Counted from the stretch's first letter, positions 18,470-26,372 are shown. The stretch is 64,000 nt of DNA from Parasphingorhabdus sp. (GCA_030373505.1 JAUCYS010000003.1:62001-126000), one strand, 5' to 3'. The notes: generated by a model from the letters alone, not told the origin. Program-made: numbers and translations.

Positions 18470-19654
18470 ATGCTCCGCAAACTCAATATAGCAATCGTTG
18501 GTTGCGGACCGGGCGGATTGGCCACCGCTCTTTTCCTGAAACGGCTTGGCCACGATATCACCATATATGACCAATATGCAGAACCCCTGCCGGTAGGGTC
18601 AGGATTGCTGATCCAGCCATCCGGTCAGTCGGTCCTTGAAATGCTGGGATTGCTGGATAGCATAAGGGCGCTGGCCAGCCCGGTTCATCAGCTTCACGGA
18701 ATTTCGGTGGAGCAACATCGCCGCGCGCTGGACATTAGCTATTCGAATAGCTGTGATGGCACCCCCGCTTTGGGTATTCACCGGGCCAGCCTGTTCTCCA
18801 CTCTGCTTGAAGCGGTCGAGAAGGCGGGTGTTTTGATCGTGGCGAACAGCGAGCTGGTATCTGTCGAAGAAAGCGAAAACCGGATCACCCCGGTGTTTGA
18901 AAGAACGGCGTCCGACGCGTCCTTTGATCTTCTGATTGATGCAAGCGGGGCGCGAAGCCCGGTGGCTGGGGGCAAGGTCAAACGGCTTGATTATGGTGCG
19001 TTCTGGGCGACCGTTGATATGCCGGAGGACCATGATGTGATGCCCGATGCTCTGGATCAACGCTATTATCGGGCAAGCCAGATGGCGGGCATCATGCCGA
19101 TCGGATTGAACCCTGCGACCGGCAATCCGGGGGCGGCCATTTTCTGGTCGGAAAGGCCTGAAAATGCAGATCGAATTGTCGCATCGGGAATCGAACGGTT
19201 CCGGAAAAACTATTGCGATCTTTGGCCGGAAGCGGAACCTTTCGTGTCGCAGCTAGGGTGCATGGAAGATTTGAATCTGGCTGTTTACAATCACCGTACC
19301 GGCTGGCCTTCGCCGACCGAACGGCTGATTCACGTCGGCGACAGCTGGCATTGCACCAGTCCCCAGCTGGGGCAAGGCGCCAACATGGCGCTGATAGACG
19401 CGGCCGCACTCTCCAGGGCCTTCGAGACATCTGGTTCGCTTTTGGAGGTCGGTCAAAAATACCGCAAAGCGCGGATGAGGCATGTCGGGCTTTACCAGAT
19501 ATTAAGCGTCATCTTTACGCCGCTTTATCAGTCGGATGGCGCGTTCAAGCCGTGGATCAGGGATATGGTGATTCACCATTTTGCCGGATTGCCGATTGTC
19601 CGGAAAATTATCGCCAGAACGGTATCGGGGAAACTCGCTTTATCGCGTCGGTGA
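18470..19654 (+). CDS. FAD-dependent monooxygenase (PHBH/UbiH-like)
   Basis: The 394-aa protein opens with a Rossmann dinucleotide motif (IAIVGCGPGGLATALFL, GxGxxG) and ends its FAD domain with VGDSWHCTSPQLGQGANMALIDA, the GD motif of class A flavoprotein monooxygenases. It has DASG-type sequence DLLIDASGARSP. The substrate is unknown; salicylate- or kynurenine-hydroxylase-like enzymes share this fold. It follows the histidine kinase by 33 nt but is probably a separate function. Confidence 0.88.
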   Translation: MLRKLNIAIVGCGPGGLATALFLKRLGHDITIYDQYAEPLPVGSGLLIQPSGQSVLEMLGLLDSIRALASPVHQLHGISVEQHRRALDISYSNSCDGTPALGIHRASLFSTLLEAVEKAGVLIVANSELVSVEESENRITPVFERTASDASFDLLIDASGARSPVAGGKVKRLDYGAFWATVDMPEDHDVMPDALDQRYYRASQMAGIMPIGLNPATGNPGAAIFWSERPENADRIVASGIERFRKNYCDLWPEAEPFVSQLGCMEDLNLAVYNHRTGWPSPTERLIHVGDSWHCTSPQLGQGANMALIDAAALSRAFETSGSLLEVGQKYRKARMRHVGLYQILSVIFTPLYQSDGAFKPWIRDMVIHHFAGLPIVRKIIARTVSGKLALSRR

Positions 19655-19662
19655 ACAGGGCT

Positions 19663-19947
19663 CTAACTGGCATCTTCCCGAATCCGCTCATGGTGGCGAA
19701 TCACTTCATCAATGATGAAACGCAGGAATTTTTCGGAGAATTCGGGATCCAGATTGGCGTCGCTGGCGAGCTGGCGCAACCGCGCGATCTGCTCCTTTTC
19801 ACGCGCCCCGTCGGCTGGCGGCAGGTTGTTCTTCGCCTTATACTCGCCCACCGCCTGGGTCACCTTGAACCGCTCGGCCAGCATGAACACCAGCGCCGCA
19901 TCGATATTGTTGATGCTTTCGCGATATTGTCTAAGCTTTTCGTCCAT
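19663..19947 (-). CDS. Chorismate mutase (AroQ type)
   Basis: The 94-aa all-helical protein has the AroQ pattern: LRQYRESINNIDAALVFMLAERF, VGEYKAKNNLPPADGAREKEQIARL, then FLRFIIDEVIRHHERIRE. It converts chorismate to prephenate in phenylalanine/tyrosine synthesis. It is monofunctional and cytoplasmic, with no signal peptide. It is transcribed divergently from the prenyl synthase gene. Confidence 0.93.
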   Translation of the reverse strand: MDEKLRQYRESINNIDAALVFMLAERFKVTQAVGEYKAKNNLPPADGAREKEQIARLRQLASDANLDPEFSEKFLRFIIDEVIRHHERIREDAS

Positions 19948-20063
19948 GATCTGCCGTCCGATTTTCGCCCGCTGGCAATTTCACCCCACTTCTGCAGGAC
20001 ACAATCGCGACGGGCCTTATTTCACTTGCCTTATCCCTAGTGACTTGCCACATCCGGTGCAAC

Positions 20064-21077
20064 ATGTCAGCAACAGTCCATCAAATCGGGCGCGATAGCG
20101 CGCCTTCACTGGAACCCATCATCTCGCTGGTCGCCAGCGACATGAATCAGGTCAACAGCGTGATTCTCGATCGCATGCAGTCGGAAATACCGCTTATTCC
20201 CGAACTGGCCGGTCATCTGATCGCTGGCGGCGGCAAGCGGATGCGCCCGATGCTGACTCTGGCCGCAGCGAAACTGATCGGCTATCCCGGTGATCGCCAT
20301 TTCAAACTGGCAGCAGCGGTAGAATTTATCCACACCGCCACCCTGCTGCACGATGATGTCGTCGACGGCTCGGACTTGCGACGCGGCAAAACCGCTGCCA
20401 ATCTCATCTTCGGCAATCCCGCGACCGTCTTGGTCGGCGACTTCCTGTTCAGCCGTTCGTTCGAGCTGATGGTCGAGGACGGCTCGCTGAAAGTGCTGAA
20501 GATATTGTCCAACGCCTCTGCGGTGATCGCGGAAGGCGAGGTCAATCAGCTGACCGCGCAGCGCAAGATCGAAACCAGCGAAGACCGCTATCTGGATATC
20601 ATCGGGGCCAAGACCGCGGCGCTGTTCGCTGCCGCCAGCCGGATATCGGCGGTGGTCGCTGAATGCGATGATGAAATTGAGCTGGCGCTGGACAGCTATG
20701 GCCGCAATCTCGGCATTGCCTTCCAGCTGGTCGATGATGCCATCGACTATAGCTCCGATCGCGAAACGATGGGCAAGGATGCCGGTGATGATTTTCGCGA
20801 GGGCAAGGTGACCCTGCCGGTCATTCTGGCTTATTCGCGCGGCAACGAGGAAGAGCGGAAATTCTGGAAAGATGCCATCATCGGGCACAAGAGCTCGGAC
20901 GATGATCTTGCCCGGGCGACCGGCCTGATCCGCTCGACCGGGGCGATGACCGATACCATGTCACGCGCCCGCCATTATGGGCAGCGGGCAATCGACGCGC
21001 TGGGAATCTTCGCTTCCGGAAAAGCGAAAGATGCGATGACCGAAGCAGTTGAATTTGCGATATCCCGCGCTTATTGA
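20064..21077 (+). CDS. ispB: Polyprenyl (octaprenyl/decaprenyl-type) diphosphate synthase
   Basis: The 337-aa long-chain E-prenyl diphosphate synthase makes the isoprenoid tail of ubiquinone. The first aspartate-rich motif is LLHDDVVDGSDLRRG, and the second, VDDAIDYSSD, reads DDAID instead of the usual DDILD. GGGKRMRPML is the conserved IPP-binding segment. The ATG at 20064 begins the conserved protein; an upstream in-frame GTG at 20040 is less likely. The exact chain length cannot be read. Confidence 0.92.
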   Translation: MSATVHQIGRDSAPSLEPIISLVASDMNQVNSVILDRMQSEIPLIPELAGHLIAGGGKRMRPMLTLAAAKLIGYPGDRHFKLAAAVEFIHTATLLHDDVVDGSDLRRGKTAANLIFGNPATVLVGDFLFSRSFELMVEDGSLKVLKILSNASAVIAEGEVNQLTAQRKIETSEDRYLDIIGAKTAALFAAASRISAVVAECDDEIELALDSYGRNLGIAFQLVDDAIDYSSDRETMGKDAGDDFREGKVTLPVILAYSRGNEEERKFWKDAIIGHKSSDDDLARATGLIRSTGAMTDTMSRARHYGQRAIDALGIFASGKAKDAMTEAVEFAISRAY

Positions 21078-21101
21078 AGCGGTTCAGGACAGGAACAGAC
21101 A

Positions 21102-21380
21102 ATGACTGCACGAATTTACCAGATTCCCAGAAATGCAATGCAGTCGGGCAGGGCGCTGACCGATAAATGGGTGCTGGAATTTGAACCGGCTGAGCCGCGC
21201 AAGCCCGATCCGTTGACCGGCTGGGCCGGTTCCGGTGATACCCAGCGGCAGGTGCGCTTGAATTTTGAATCCTGCGATGCGGCCAAAGCCTATGCCGACA
21301 AGCATGCGATTGCCTATGCGGTGATTCCGACGCCGCACAAGACGCTCAAGATACAGGCTTACGCCGACAATTTCCGCTAA
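21102..21380 (+). CDS. Complex I accessory subunit, NDUFS4/ETC_C1 family
   Basis: The 92-aa protein matches the ETC complex I subunit conserved region: MTARIYQIPRNAMQSG, KWVLEFEP, the GSGDT segment, then VRLNFESCDAAKAYADKH and YAVIPTPHKTLKIQAYADNF. It corresponds to the alphaproteobacterial and mitochondrial 18-kDa NDUFS4 subunit. It lies 24 nt after the ubiquinone side-chain synthase, so two respiratory functions are adjacent and perhaps co-expressed. Confidence 0.92.
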   Translation: MTARIYQIPRNAMQSGRALTDKWVLEFEPAEPRKPDPLTGWAGSGDTQRQVRLNFESCDAAKAYADKHAIAYAVIPTPHKTLKIQAYADNFR

Positions 21381-21411
21381 CCGGGTTTCTGCCTTGCGCA
21401 GATCAGCCTGA

Positions 21412-21936
21412 TCAGGGCAATTGCAGCAATAGCAACAGCTTTACATCGATCCCCGCGCCTTCACGGCGCTTTTGAGCGACGAATTCGTCCAGTTCGCTGA
21501 GTGCGACTCGATGAACCGTGATATTCTCTCCCTCGACACCACCGCCATCGCTGACCTTGCTTAGACCGCTCGCCTTGAACAACGAAAAGCTCTCCGAAAC
21601 CATGCCGGGGGAGGAATAAAACTCGCCGCAATCTTCCATCGTTCCGGCGCGATAACCGGTTTCTTCCTCCAGTTCGCGGATGGCGGCGGTGGCGCTGTCT
21701 TCCTCGCCATTATGGTCATGATCGCCGACCAGCCCGGCCGGCAACTCGATGCAGTTTTTGCCCAGCGGAACGCGATATTGCTCGACCAGCAGGACATGGC
21801 CTTCATCAATCGCCAGAATGACCGCAGCCTTGATGCCGCGGCTGCGGGACACATATTCCCATTTGCCGTCGCGCTTGGCCGTGATGAAGCGGCCCTCCCA
21901 CATGATCTCGACCTTCGCGTCGTCACCTTCGCTCAA
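21412..21936 (-). CDS. Nudix hydrolase (ADP-ribose pyrophosphatase-like)
   Basis: The 174-aa protein contains a Nudix box, G-x-EDSATAAIRELEEETGYRAG, preceded by ELPAGLVGD and followed by SSPGMVSES, as in ADP-ribose pyrophosphatases. It likely hydrolyses a nucleoside diphosphate derivative. The start at 21936 is a TTG overlapping the TPM gene stop; an internal ATG at 21903 preceded by AAGG is an alternative. It is the last gene of the LemA-TPM-TPM-Nudix run. Confidence 0.92.
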   Translation of the reverse strand: MSEGDDAKVEIMWEGRFITAKRDGKWEYVSRSRGIKAAVILAIDEGHVLLVEQYRVPLGKNCIELPAGLVGDHDHNGEEDSATAAIRELEEETGYRAGTMEDCGEFYSSPGMVSESFSLFKASGLSKVSDGGGVEGENITVHRVALSELDEFVAQKRREGAGIDVKLLLLLQLP

Positions 21937-22610
21937 AGTTCAATCAACCGGTCGGGCAGTTCGTTCGGATTCTGGTCAGTCTTGGGAAAATGTTCGGACA
22001 GGACAATACCCATCTGGCGCACCGCTTCGGCCATGCCTTCACCCGGCTTGCCTGCACGCACCAGGTCGATCATCGCAATCATGGCATCGCCCCATATCGC
22101 CGGTTCGACCTTGGCTGCAATCGCCTCGTCGGCGACAATTTCCGCTCGATGTTCCCGCATCGAAAGATAGAGCAATATGCCGGTGCGTCCGACCGTGCGG
22201 TGATCGGTCGAGACCCGGAACAGGGCCACAGCCCGCCGCCGCACCCGTGCTTTCTTGATGGGTGGCGGAACAAGCAGGAAGAGCAAAGGCTTCCAGATCA
22301 GGATCAGCCGGGTTCCGAAGAATTTCAGAGCGGTGAAAACGAACAGTGCCCAATAGGGCGGGGCACTGATACCGCTCCAGCCACCGGCCAGCCAGTCGAT
22401 GAAATGCAGATATATTTCCGGAAACAGGCTGATCACCAGCAGGGCGGTCAGCGCCACCAGTCCCGATATCGCCCAGGCGACATCACTGTAGGAATCCGAT
22501 TCGCCAGTGACGATTGTGACGATTTCGCCATCGGTCGATTTCTCCGCCAGCGATACGGCAGATGTAACCACCGTGTGATCGGCCGGAGTGAACTGGTTCA
22601 CTTTTCCCAT
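21933..22610 (-). CDS. TPM-domain membrane protein
   Basis: The 225-aa protein starts with a TPM-like segment (VVTSAVSLAEKSTDGEIVTIVTGES). Two or three hydrophobic segments follow (ISGLVALTALLVISLF; YWALFVFTALKFF; LILIWKPLLFLLV), then the C-terminal half of the domain with RTGILLYLSMREHRAEIVADEAI. The TPM fold is thus interrupted by a membrane insertion. The ATG at 22610 shares a base with the stop of the upstream TPM gene (TGATG); a GTG at 22613 is the alternative. Its function is unknown. Confidence 0.82.
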   Translation of the reverse strand: MGKVNQFTPADHTVVTSAVSLAEKSTDGEIVTIVTGESDSYSDVAWAISGLVALTALLVISLFPEIYLHFIDWLAGGWSGISAPPYWALFVFTALKFFGTRLILIWKPLLFLLVPPPIKKARVRRRAVALFRVSTDHRTVGRTGILLYLSMREHRAEIVADEAIAAKVEPAIWGDAMIAMIDLVRAGKPGEGMAEAVRQMGIVLSEHFPKTDQNPNELPDRLIEL

Positions 22611-23422
22611 CACCAGCCCCCCGATGCGCCGCCGCCGCCGAAGCTGCCGCCACCGCCGCTAAAGCCGCCGCCACCGAAGCCGCCGCCGCCATGGCCGCCC
22701 CCGCCCCAGCCGGAACCGCCGCCCCAGATCACGACCGGACCGGCACCCCGGCGATAACGTTTGCCGCCGCGGTTGGAGAACATCGGAATGATGACGAAGA
22801 AGATCAGGACGAAGATCCAGAAGATGACGAGACCAATATTCTCGCCATCGCTCTGGCTGGACTGCTGTTCTGCATCTTTTGCGATCAGGCGCGCTTCGTC
22901 TTCCGGAAGAGTCAGCTGTGTTGCAATCCGGTCGACACCGGCAATAATTCCGCCTGCCATATCACCATTTCTGAACTGCGGCAGAATATCATTCTGGATG
23001 ATGACACTCGACAGCGCATCGGTCATGATGCCTTCCAGGCCATAACCCACCTCGACGCGCACCTTGCGTTCGTTCGGTGCCACCAGCAGGATCAGGCCAT
23101 TGTCCTTTTCCGCTTCGCCGTCGGCGCCCTGCCCGATACCCCAGGTCCGACCGAGCTGATAGCCATAGTCGGCAATATCATAGCCCTGGAGACTGTTCAC
23201 AGTGGCCACCACCATCTGCCGGTTGGACTGGCTTTCCAGCGCAGCAAGCTTTGCCGTTAGTTCGGCCTCCTGCGTTGGATCGAGCATATTCGCCTGATCG
23301 ACCACGCGACCGGTAAGGGCGGGAAAGTCCTGCGCAAAAGCCGGGCTGGCCAGCGCCAGAAAGGCGACAGCCAGACCGGCAAGCAGGGTCTTTATCGATC
23401 GAAAGGTTTTCAGCGCCAGCAC
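22610..23422 (-). CDS. TPM-domain secreted/anchored protein (YgcG-like)
   Basis: The 270-aa protein has a signal peptide (LLAGLAVAFLALASPAFAQ) and a TPM_phosphatase/Psb32 domain at about residues 35-160 (LTGRVVDQANMLDPTQEAELTAKL, VEVGYGLEGIMTDALSSVII). A C-terminal helix (GLVIFWIFVLIFFVIIPMF) is followed by a roughly 40-residue glycine-rich tail that ends GGASGGW. This is the YgcG layout, usually found with LemA as here. It probably displays the TPM domain in the periplasm. Confidence 0.9.
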   Translation of the reverse strand: MLALKTFRSIKTLLAGLAVAFLALASPAFAQDFPALTGRVVDQANMLDPTQEAELTAKLAALESQSNRQMVVATVNSLQGYDIADYGYQLGRTWGIGQGADGEAEKDNGLILLVAPNERKVRVEVGYGLEGIMTDALSSVIIQNDILPQFRNGDMAGGIIAGVDRIATQLTLPEDEARLIAKDAEQQSSQSDGENIGLVIFWIFVLIFFVIIPMFSNRGGKRYRRGAGPVVIWGGGSGWGGGGHGGGGFGGGGFSGGGGSFGGGGASGGW

Positions 23423-23424
23423 GC

Positions 23425-24015
23425 CTAGAATTTCACTTCGGGTGCTTCATCCGCGCCTTCCGTTGTTGCCTGGAACGGTTCCATCGGTTTTGCGCCATGA
23501 ATGATCTTCGCGCCGATAATATCGGGGAAGGTCCGGATCGTCGTGTTATATTGGCGAACCGCTTCGTTATAGTCGCGGCGGGCGACATTGATGCGGTTTT
23601 CCGTACCTTCGAGCTGACTTTGCAACGCGAGGAAATTCTGGTTGGATTTCAGTTCCGGATAAGCTTCCACCGTCGCCATCAGACGTCCAAGCCCTTGCGA
23701 GAGCTGGCCCTGGGCTGCGGCAAATTGCTGAACCTTGGCCGGATCGCTAAGATCGTCGGCATTGAGCTGGATGGAGCTGGCTTTCGCCCGCGCTTCGACC
23801 ACGGCGGTCAGAGTGTCCTGCTCTTGCGTCGCAAAGCCCTTCACGGTTTCCACCAGATTGGGGATCAGGTCGGCCCGGCGCTGGTAGCTGCTTTCCACAT
23901 CTGCCCACTTGGCTTTGGCATTTTCTTCCGCTGTCGGCACGCTGTTGATACCGCAGGCGCTGAGCGCCAGGGCCGCAGCCGGCACCATCAGAAATTTGAT
24001 CCATTTGTTCAGCAT
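23425..24015 (-). CDS. LemA family lipoprotein
   Basis: The 196-aa protein has a lipobox, AALALSACG, and the LemA helical domain: WADVESSYQRRADLIPNLVETVKGF, ALQSQLEGTENRINVARRDYNEAVRQYNTTIRTFP. The ATG at 24015 follows GGAGGG and removes an implausible N-terminal extension. LemA proteins often pair with TPM/YgcG proteins; the gene begins the LemA-TPM-TPM-Nudix operon and ends 2 nt before the first TPM gene. Confidence 0.92.
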   Translation of the reverse strand: MLNKWIKFLMVPAAALALSACGINSVPTAEENAKAKWADVESSYQRRADLIPNLVETVKGFATQEQDTLTAVVEARAKASSIQLNADDLSDPAKVQQFAAAQGQLSQGLGRLMATVEAYPELKSNQNFLALQSQLEGTENRINVARRDYNEAVRQYNTTIRTFPDIIGAKIIHGAKPMEPFQATTEGADEAPEVKF

Positions 24016-24158
24016 GTTCGAAATCCCTCCATCCAAACGGCAATGTGCCGCTGCATCTGTAAAAAATAGGCGTCCGGGGGCGGTTTTGCAACGGCCTCCC
24101 TCGACAATTGGAGAATTTTCATACATTTACCGCCCGTTGAAACCGGGAAGGGCATTTT

Positions 24159-24593
24159 ATGATAGAAGAATTCAAAGCGTTCATTCTCAAGGGCAATGTC
24201 CTTGATCTGGCCGTTGCTGTAATAATCGGCGCGGCTTTCGCGACGATTACAACATCGCTGACCGAAGATGTGTTGATGCCGGTTGTCAGCGCGATTGTCG
24301 GCATGCCCGATTTTTCCGGCCTGTTCCTGCTGTTGGGATCGCCGCCAGCGGATTACAGCGGCTCGATGACCGACTATGCTGCCTTGAAGGAAGCGGGTGT
24401 GCCGATGCTGGGCTGGGGCCAGTTTCTGACCGTGGTGATCAACTTCCTCATTCTGGCGTTTATCATTTTCCTCATCGTTCGCTATGCGAACAAGCTGATC
24501 AAGAAAAAAGAGGTCGAAAAGAAGGCGACGCCGTCGGGGCCGAGCGAAATCGACCTGCTGATCGAAATTCGCGACCTCCTCAAAAAACAGTGA
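24159..24593 (+). CDS. mscL: Large-conductance mechanosensitive channel MscL
   Basis: The 144-aa protein begins with an amphipathic helix EEFKAFILKGNVLDLAVAVIIGAAF, the conserved MscL N-terminus and pore helix. It has a periplasmic loop, a second helix (FLTVVINFLILAFIIFLIVRYANKL) and a charged C-terminal bundle ending EIDLLIEIRDLLKK. It opens on hypo-osmotic shock. It is divergent from LemA, with GGAAGGGC before its ATG. Confidence 0.97.
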   Translation: MIEEFKAFILKGNVLDLAVAVIIGAAFATITTSLTEDVLMPVVSAIVGMPDFSGLFLLLGSPPADYSGSMTDYAALKEAGVPMLGWGQFLTVVINFLILAFIIFLIVRYANKLIKKKEVEKKATPSGPSEIDLLIEIRDLLKKQ

Positions 24594-24864
24594 GCGTGGC
24601 CGCCGGCTTCCCTTTTTTGAGGACGACCGATCGGTGACTATTCCGGCTTCTTGAACAGCGCGTTTTTCTTGTTCCGGCCGCCCCTCGGGAAGGCCAGGGA
24701 AACCGGCAAAAACAACGCTCGATTTCAAATAATAATTTAATTATTACAACCAGATGACGGCAGGCATCATTTTTTGAGATACTTTGCGAATTTTCGATCC
24801 TATAGGCCCGCTCGGCTCGATTGATTCGTAGCCAGTTTGAACGATACAATGGGGACTAATTATT

Positions 24865-25107
24865 ATGCGTAAATTCGCTGTTCTGGCTGTTTCTGCAGCC
24901 GTATTCGCTTTGAGTGCCTGCAATGCTCCTGCTGAAGATGCTACGGTAACCGAAGAAGTTGCAACCGAAGAAGTTGCACCTGCTGAAGATGCTATGGCTC
25001 CTGAAGCAATGACAACCGAAGAAGTTGCTCCTGCAACCGACGAAGCTGCTGCTCCTGCTGATGCAACCGCTGCACCTGCTGAAGAAGAAGCCGCAGTTAC
25101 CGAGTAA
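24865..25107 (+). CDS. Small acidic alanine/glutamate-rich lipoprotein
   Basis: The 80-aa precursor has a lipoprotein signal (MRKFAVLAVSAAVFALSACN; lipidated Cys19). The mature chain is almost entirely Ala, Glu, Thr, Val and Pro, with TEEVA repeated at about residues 29-33, 34-38 and 51-55, so it is likely unstructured and strongly acidic. No named family is recognised. It resembles the next gene in signal peptide, size, charge and downstream terminator, suggesting a tandem duplication followed by divergence. Confidence 0.75.
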   Translation: MRKFAVLAVSAAVFALSACNAPAEDATVTEEVATEEVAPAEDAMAPEAMTTEEVAPATDEAAAPADATAAPAEEEAAVTE

Positions 25108-25120
25108 GCTTGCACGCTCT

Positions 25121-25179
25121 GAATTCCCTTTGGGGAACTAGAGGAGGGTCAACCGGGCAACCGGTTGGCCCTTTTTTTT
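25121..25179 (+). terminator. Double-hairpin terminator cassette, copy 1
   Basis: A small hairpin TTCCC-TTTG-GGGAA (25124-25137) is followed by a stem GGGTCAACCGG/CCGGTTGGCCC (25146-25171) and eight Ts. The whole element recurs at 25534-25589 with one internal base difference, so it is also a direct repeat. Confidence 0.88.
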
Positions 25180-25262
25180 ATTTTTAGGGAACCAATTTTC
25201 AGAGAGCATGTTATTAGCGACGAGGGGCTTTTTTTGCTCCTTCAAAGCAATGAGGGATTAAC

Positions 25263-25529
25263 ATGCGTAAATTGATGATTTTGACCGCTTCTACTGCAGC
25301 TCTGGCACTGAGTGCCTGCGCGCAGGAAGACACGAGTGGCGCGGAAACTGAAACTGAAGTGCAGGCTCAGGAAGCTGAAATGCAGGCTGACCAGCTCGAC
25401 GAAGCTGCAGACAACGCGACCACCGAAGCCGGCGAAGAAATGCTGGAAGACAAGGCTGATGCCATGGAAGACAAGGCTGACGTCTTGGAAGACAAGGCTG
25501 ATGCTGAAGAAGGCGCTCTCGCTCAGTAA
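25263..25529 (+). CDS. Small acidic lipoprotein with heptad repeats
   Basis: The 88-aa precursor has a lipoprotein signal (MRKLMILTASTAALALSACA; Cys19) and an acidic helical mature chain. Three consecutive heptads occur at residues 62-82: EDKADAM, EDKADVL, EDKADAE. That period suggests a short coiled coil, reminiscent of Lpp-like spacers but unlike them in sequence. No family is recognised. It follows a similar lipoprotein gene and is ended by an identical terminator cassette. Confidence 0.75.
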   Translation: MRKLMILTASTAALALSACAQEDTSGAETETEVQAQEAEMQADQLDEAADNATTEAGEEMLEDKADAMEDKADVLEDKADAEEGALAQ

Positions 25530-25533
25530 TCAC

Positions 25534-25589
25534 GAATTCCCTTTGGGGAACTAGAGGAGGGTCAACCGGGCAGCCGGTTGGCCCTTTTT
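25534..25589 (+). terminator. Double-hairpin terminator cassette, copy 2
   Basis: This is the same element as at 25121-25179: hairpin TTCCC-TTTG-GGGAA, then stem GGGTCAACCGG/CCGGTTGGCCC with loop GCAG-type and five Ts. It differs from copy 1 by A to G in the loop. It lies between the second lipoprotein gene and ssrA. Confidence 0.88.
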
Positions 25590-25636
25590 CTTGTCTGTGC
25601 ACTGTTCATTCAGAATTACATCCCTATATAGGAAGC

Positions 25637-25990
25637 GTCCGTTTCGACGGACTATGGTGATAAATGATGGCGTGTAATAGACACTACGGACCCGGGGGCA
25701 GTACCCGGCGGCTCCACCATTTCAGGCGATTTGCAGCAATGCGAGGCGCCTTTGTTGATGGGGCCGAACTAGGATCGACGGGTGTTCAAAGACGTTATTT
25801 TTGCCCGGCCTGAGTATGCCGTGATTGCTCAAAACCTATAAGTGCAAACGATAACGAAGCACTCGCTATTGCTGCCTAACCCATTGACCTCACGGTCATA
25901 AGTTAGAAAGCTACGCGCGGTTGAACCCACCGGGCAACAGAAGGGAATTCAGCGGTTTGGAAGGCACCGGGCAACAGAAGCCTTCCACTT
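25637..25990 (+). ncRNA. ssrA: Transfer-messenger RNA, circularly permuted two-piece form
   Basis: The tRNA-like 3' half comes first and ends GGCGGCTCCACCA at 25719, then a 40-nt intervening loop. The 5' half begins GGGGCCGAACTAGGATCGAC at 25760. GGGGCCG pairs with CGGCTCC to close the acceptor stem, so the gene is permuted as in alphaproteobacteria. The tag ORF at 25844-25879 encodes ANDNEALAIAA and a TAA stop, the Ala-Ala end expected of a proteolysis tag. TATATA at 25625-25630 could be the -10. The outer ends are approximate. It rescues stalled ribosomes with SmpB. Confidence 0.95.
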
Positions 25991-26042
25991 TCCCCAATGA
26001 TTGAAAAATCGTGCTTTGACAGGCTCAGGCTGCCGCGCCCGT

Positions 26043-26273
26043 TCAGTATTCGGAACTGTAAATCCGGTTGAGGTCAATGGCCTCGATCATCTTCGCGCCG
26101 GCCATGAACACGGCACCGGTCGCGGCCAGAAACAGCAACTTACCGCCCCAGCCGGGATATTCGACCAGATAATGCTGGCCCCGCTGGACCGCGCCAGTCG
26201 CCAGGGCGTAGGTGATGAGAAAAGCCTCAAATTTGGTCTTGATGACAAACAGACGCCTGATTTTTTTCCACAT
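26043..26273 (-). CDS. Small membrane-associated protein, unknown
   Basis: The 76-aa protein starts MWKKIRRLFVIKTKFEAFLIT. Its C-terminal half has a hydrophobic segment (LLFLAATGAVFMAGAKMI), consistent with one or two membrane passes. No family name is recognised; I have the impression that similar proteins occur in other sphingomonads. The ATG at 26273 gives the compact form; an in-frame extension to 26318 is less plausible. No strong Shine-Dalgarno is seen. It lies downstream of the ast operon. Confidence 0.65.
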   Translation of the reverse strand: MWKKIRRLFVIKTKFEAFLITYALATGAVQRGQHYLVEYPGWGGKLLFLAATGAVFMAGAKMIEAIDLNRIYSSEY

Positions 26274-26372
26274 GCAAGATTTATAGCAAGGGCCGTGCCA
26301 AGGGCAGAAAACCTGCATTCTCTGAAAAATAATATGGTAAACTGTAAGTTAACCCGACAACCGTCGCTCGCG

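Noticed and set aside
22616-22760. Short tandem GGC/GCC-rich repeats
   Set aside because: They encode the Gly-rich tail of the TPM protein in frame, so they are coding, not a separate repeat element.
25921-25985. Repeated CACCGGGCAACAGAAG as a CRISPR-like array
   Set aside because: Only two copies with structured flanks inside ssrA; better explained as RNA hairpins.
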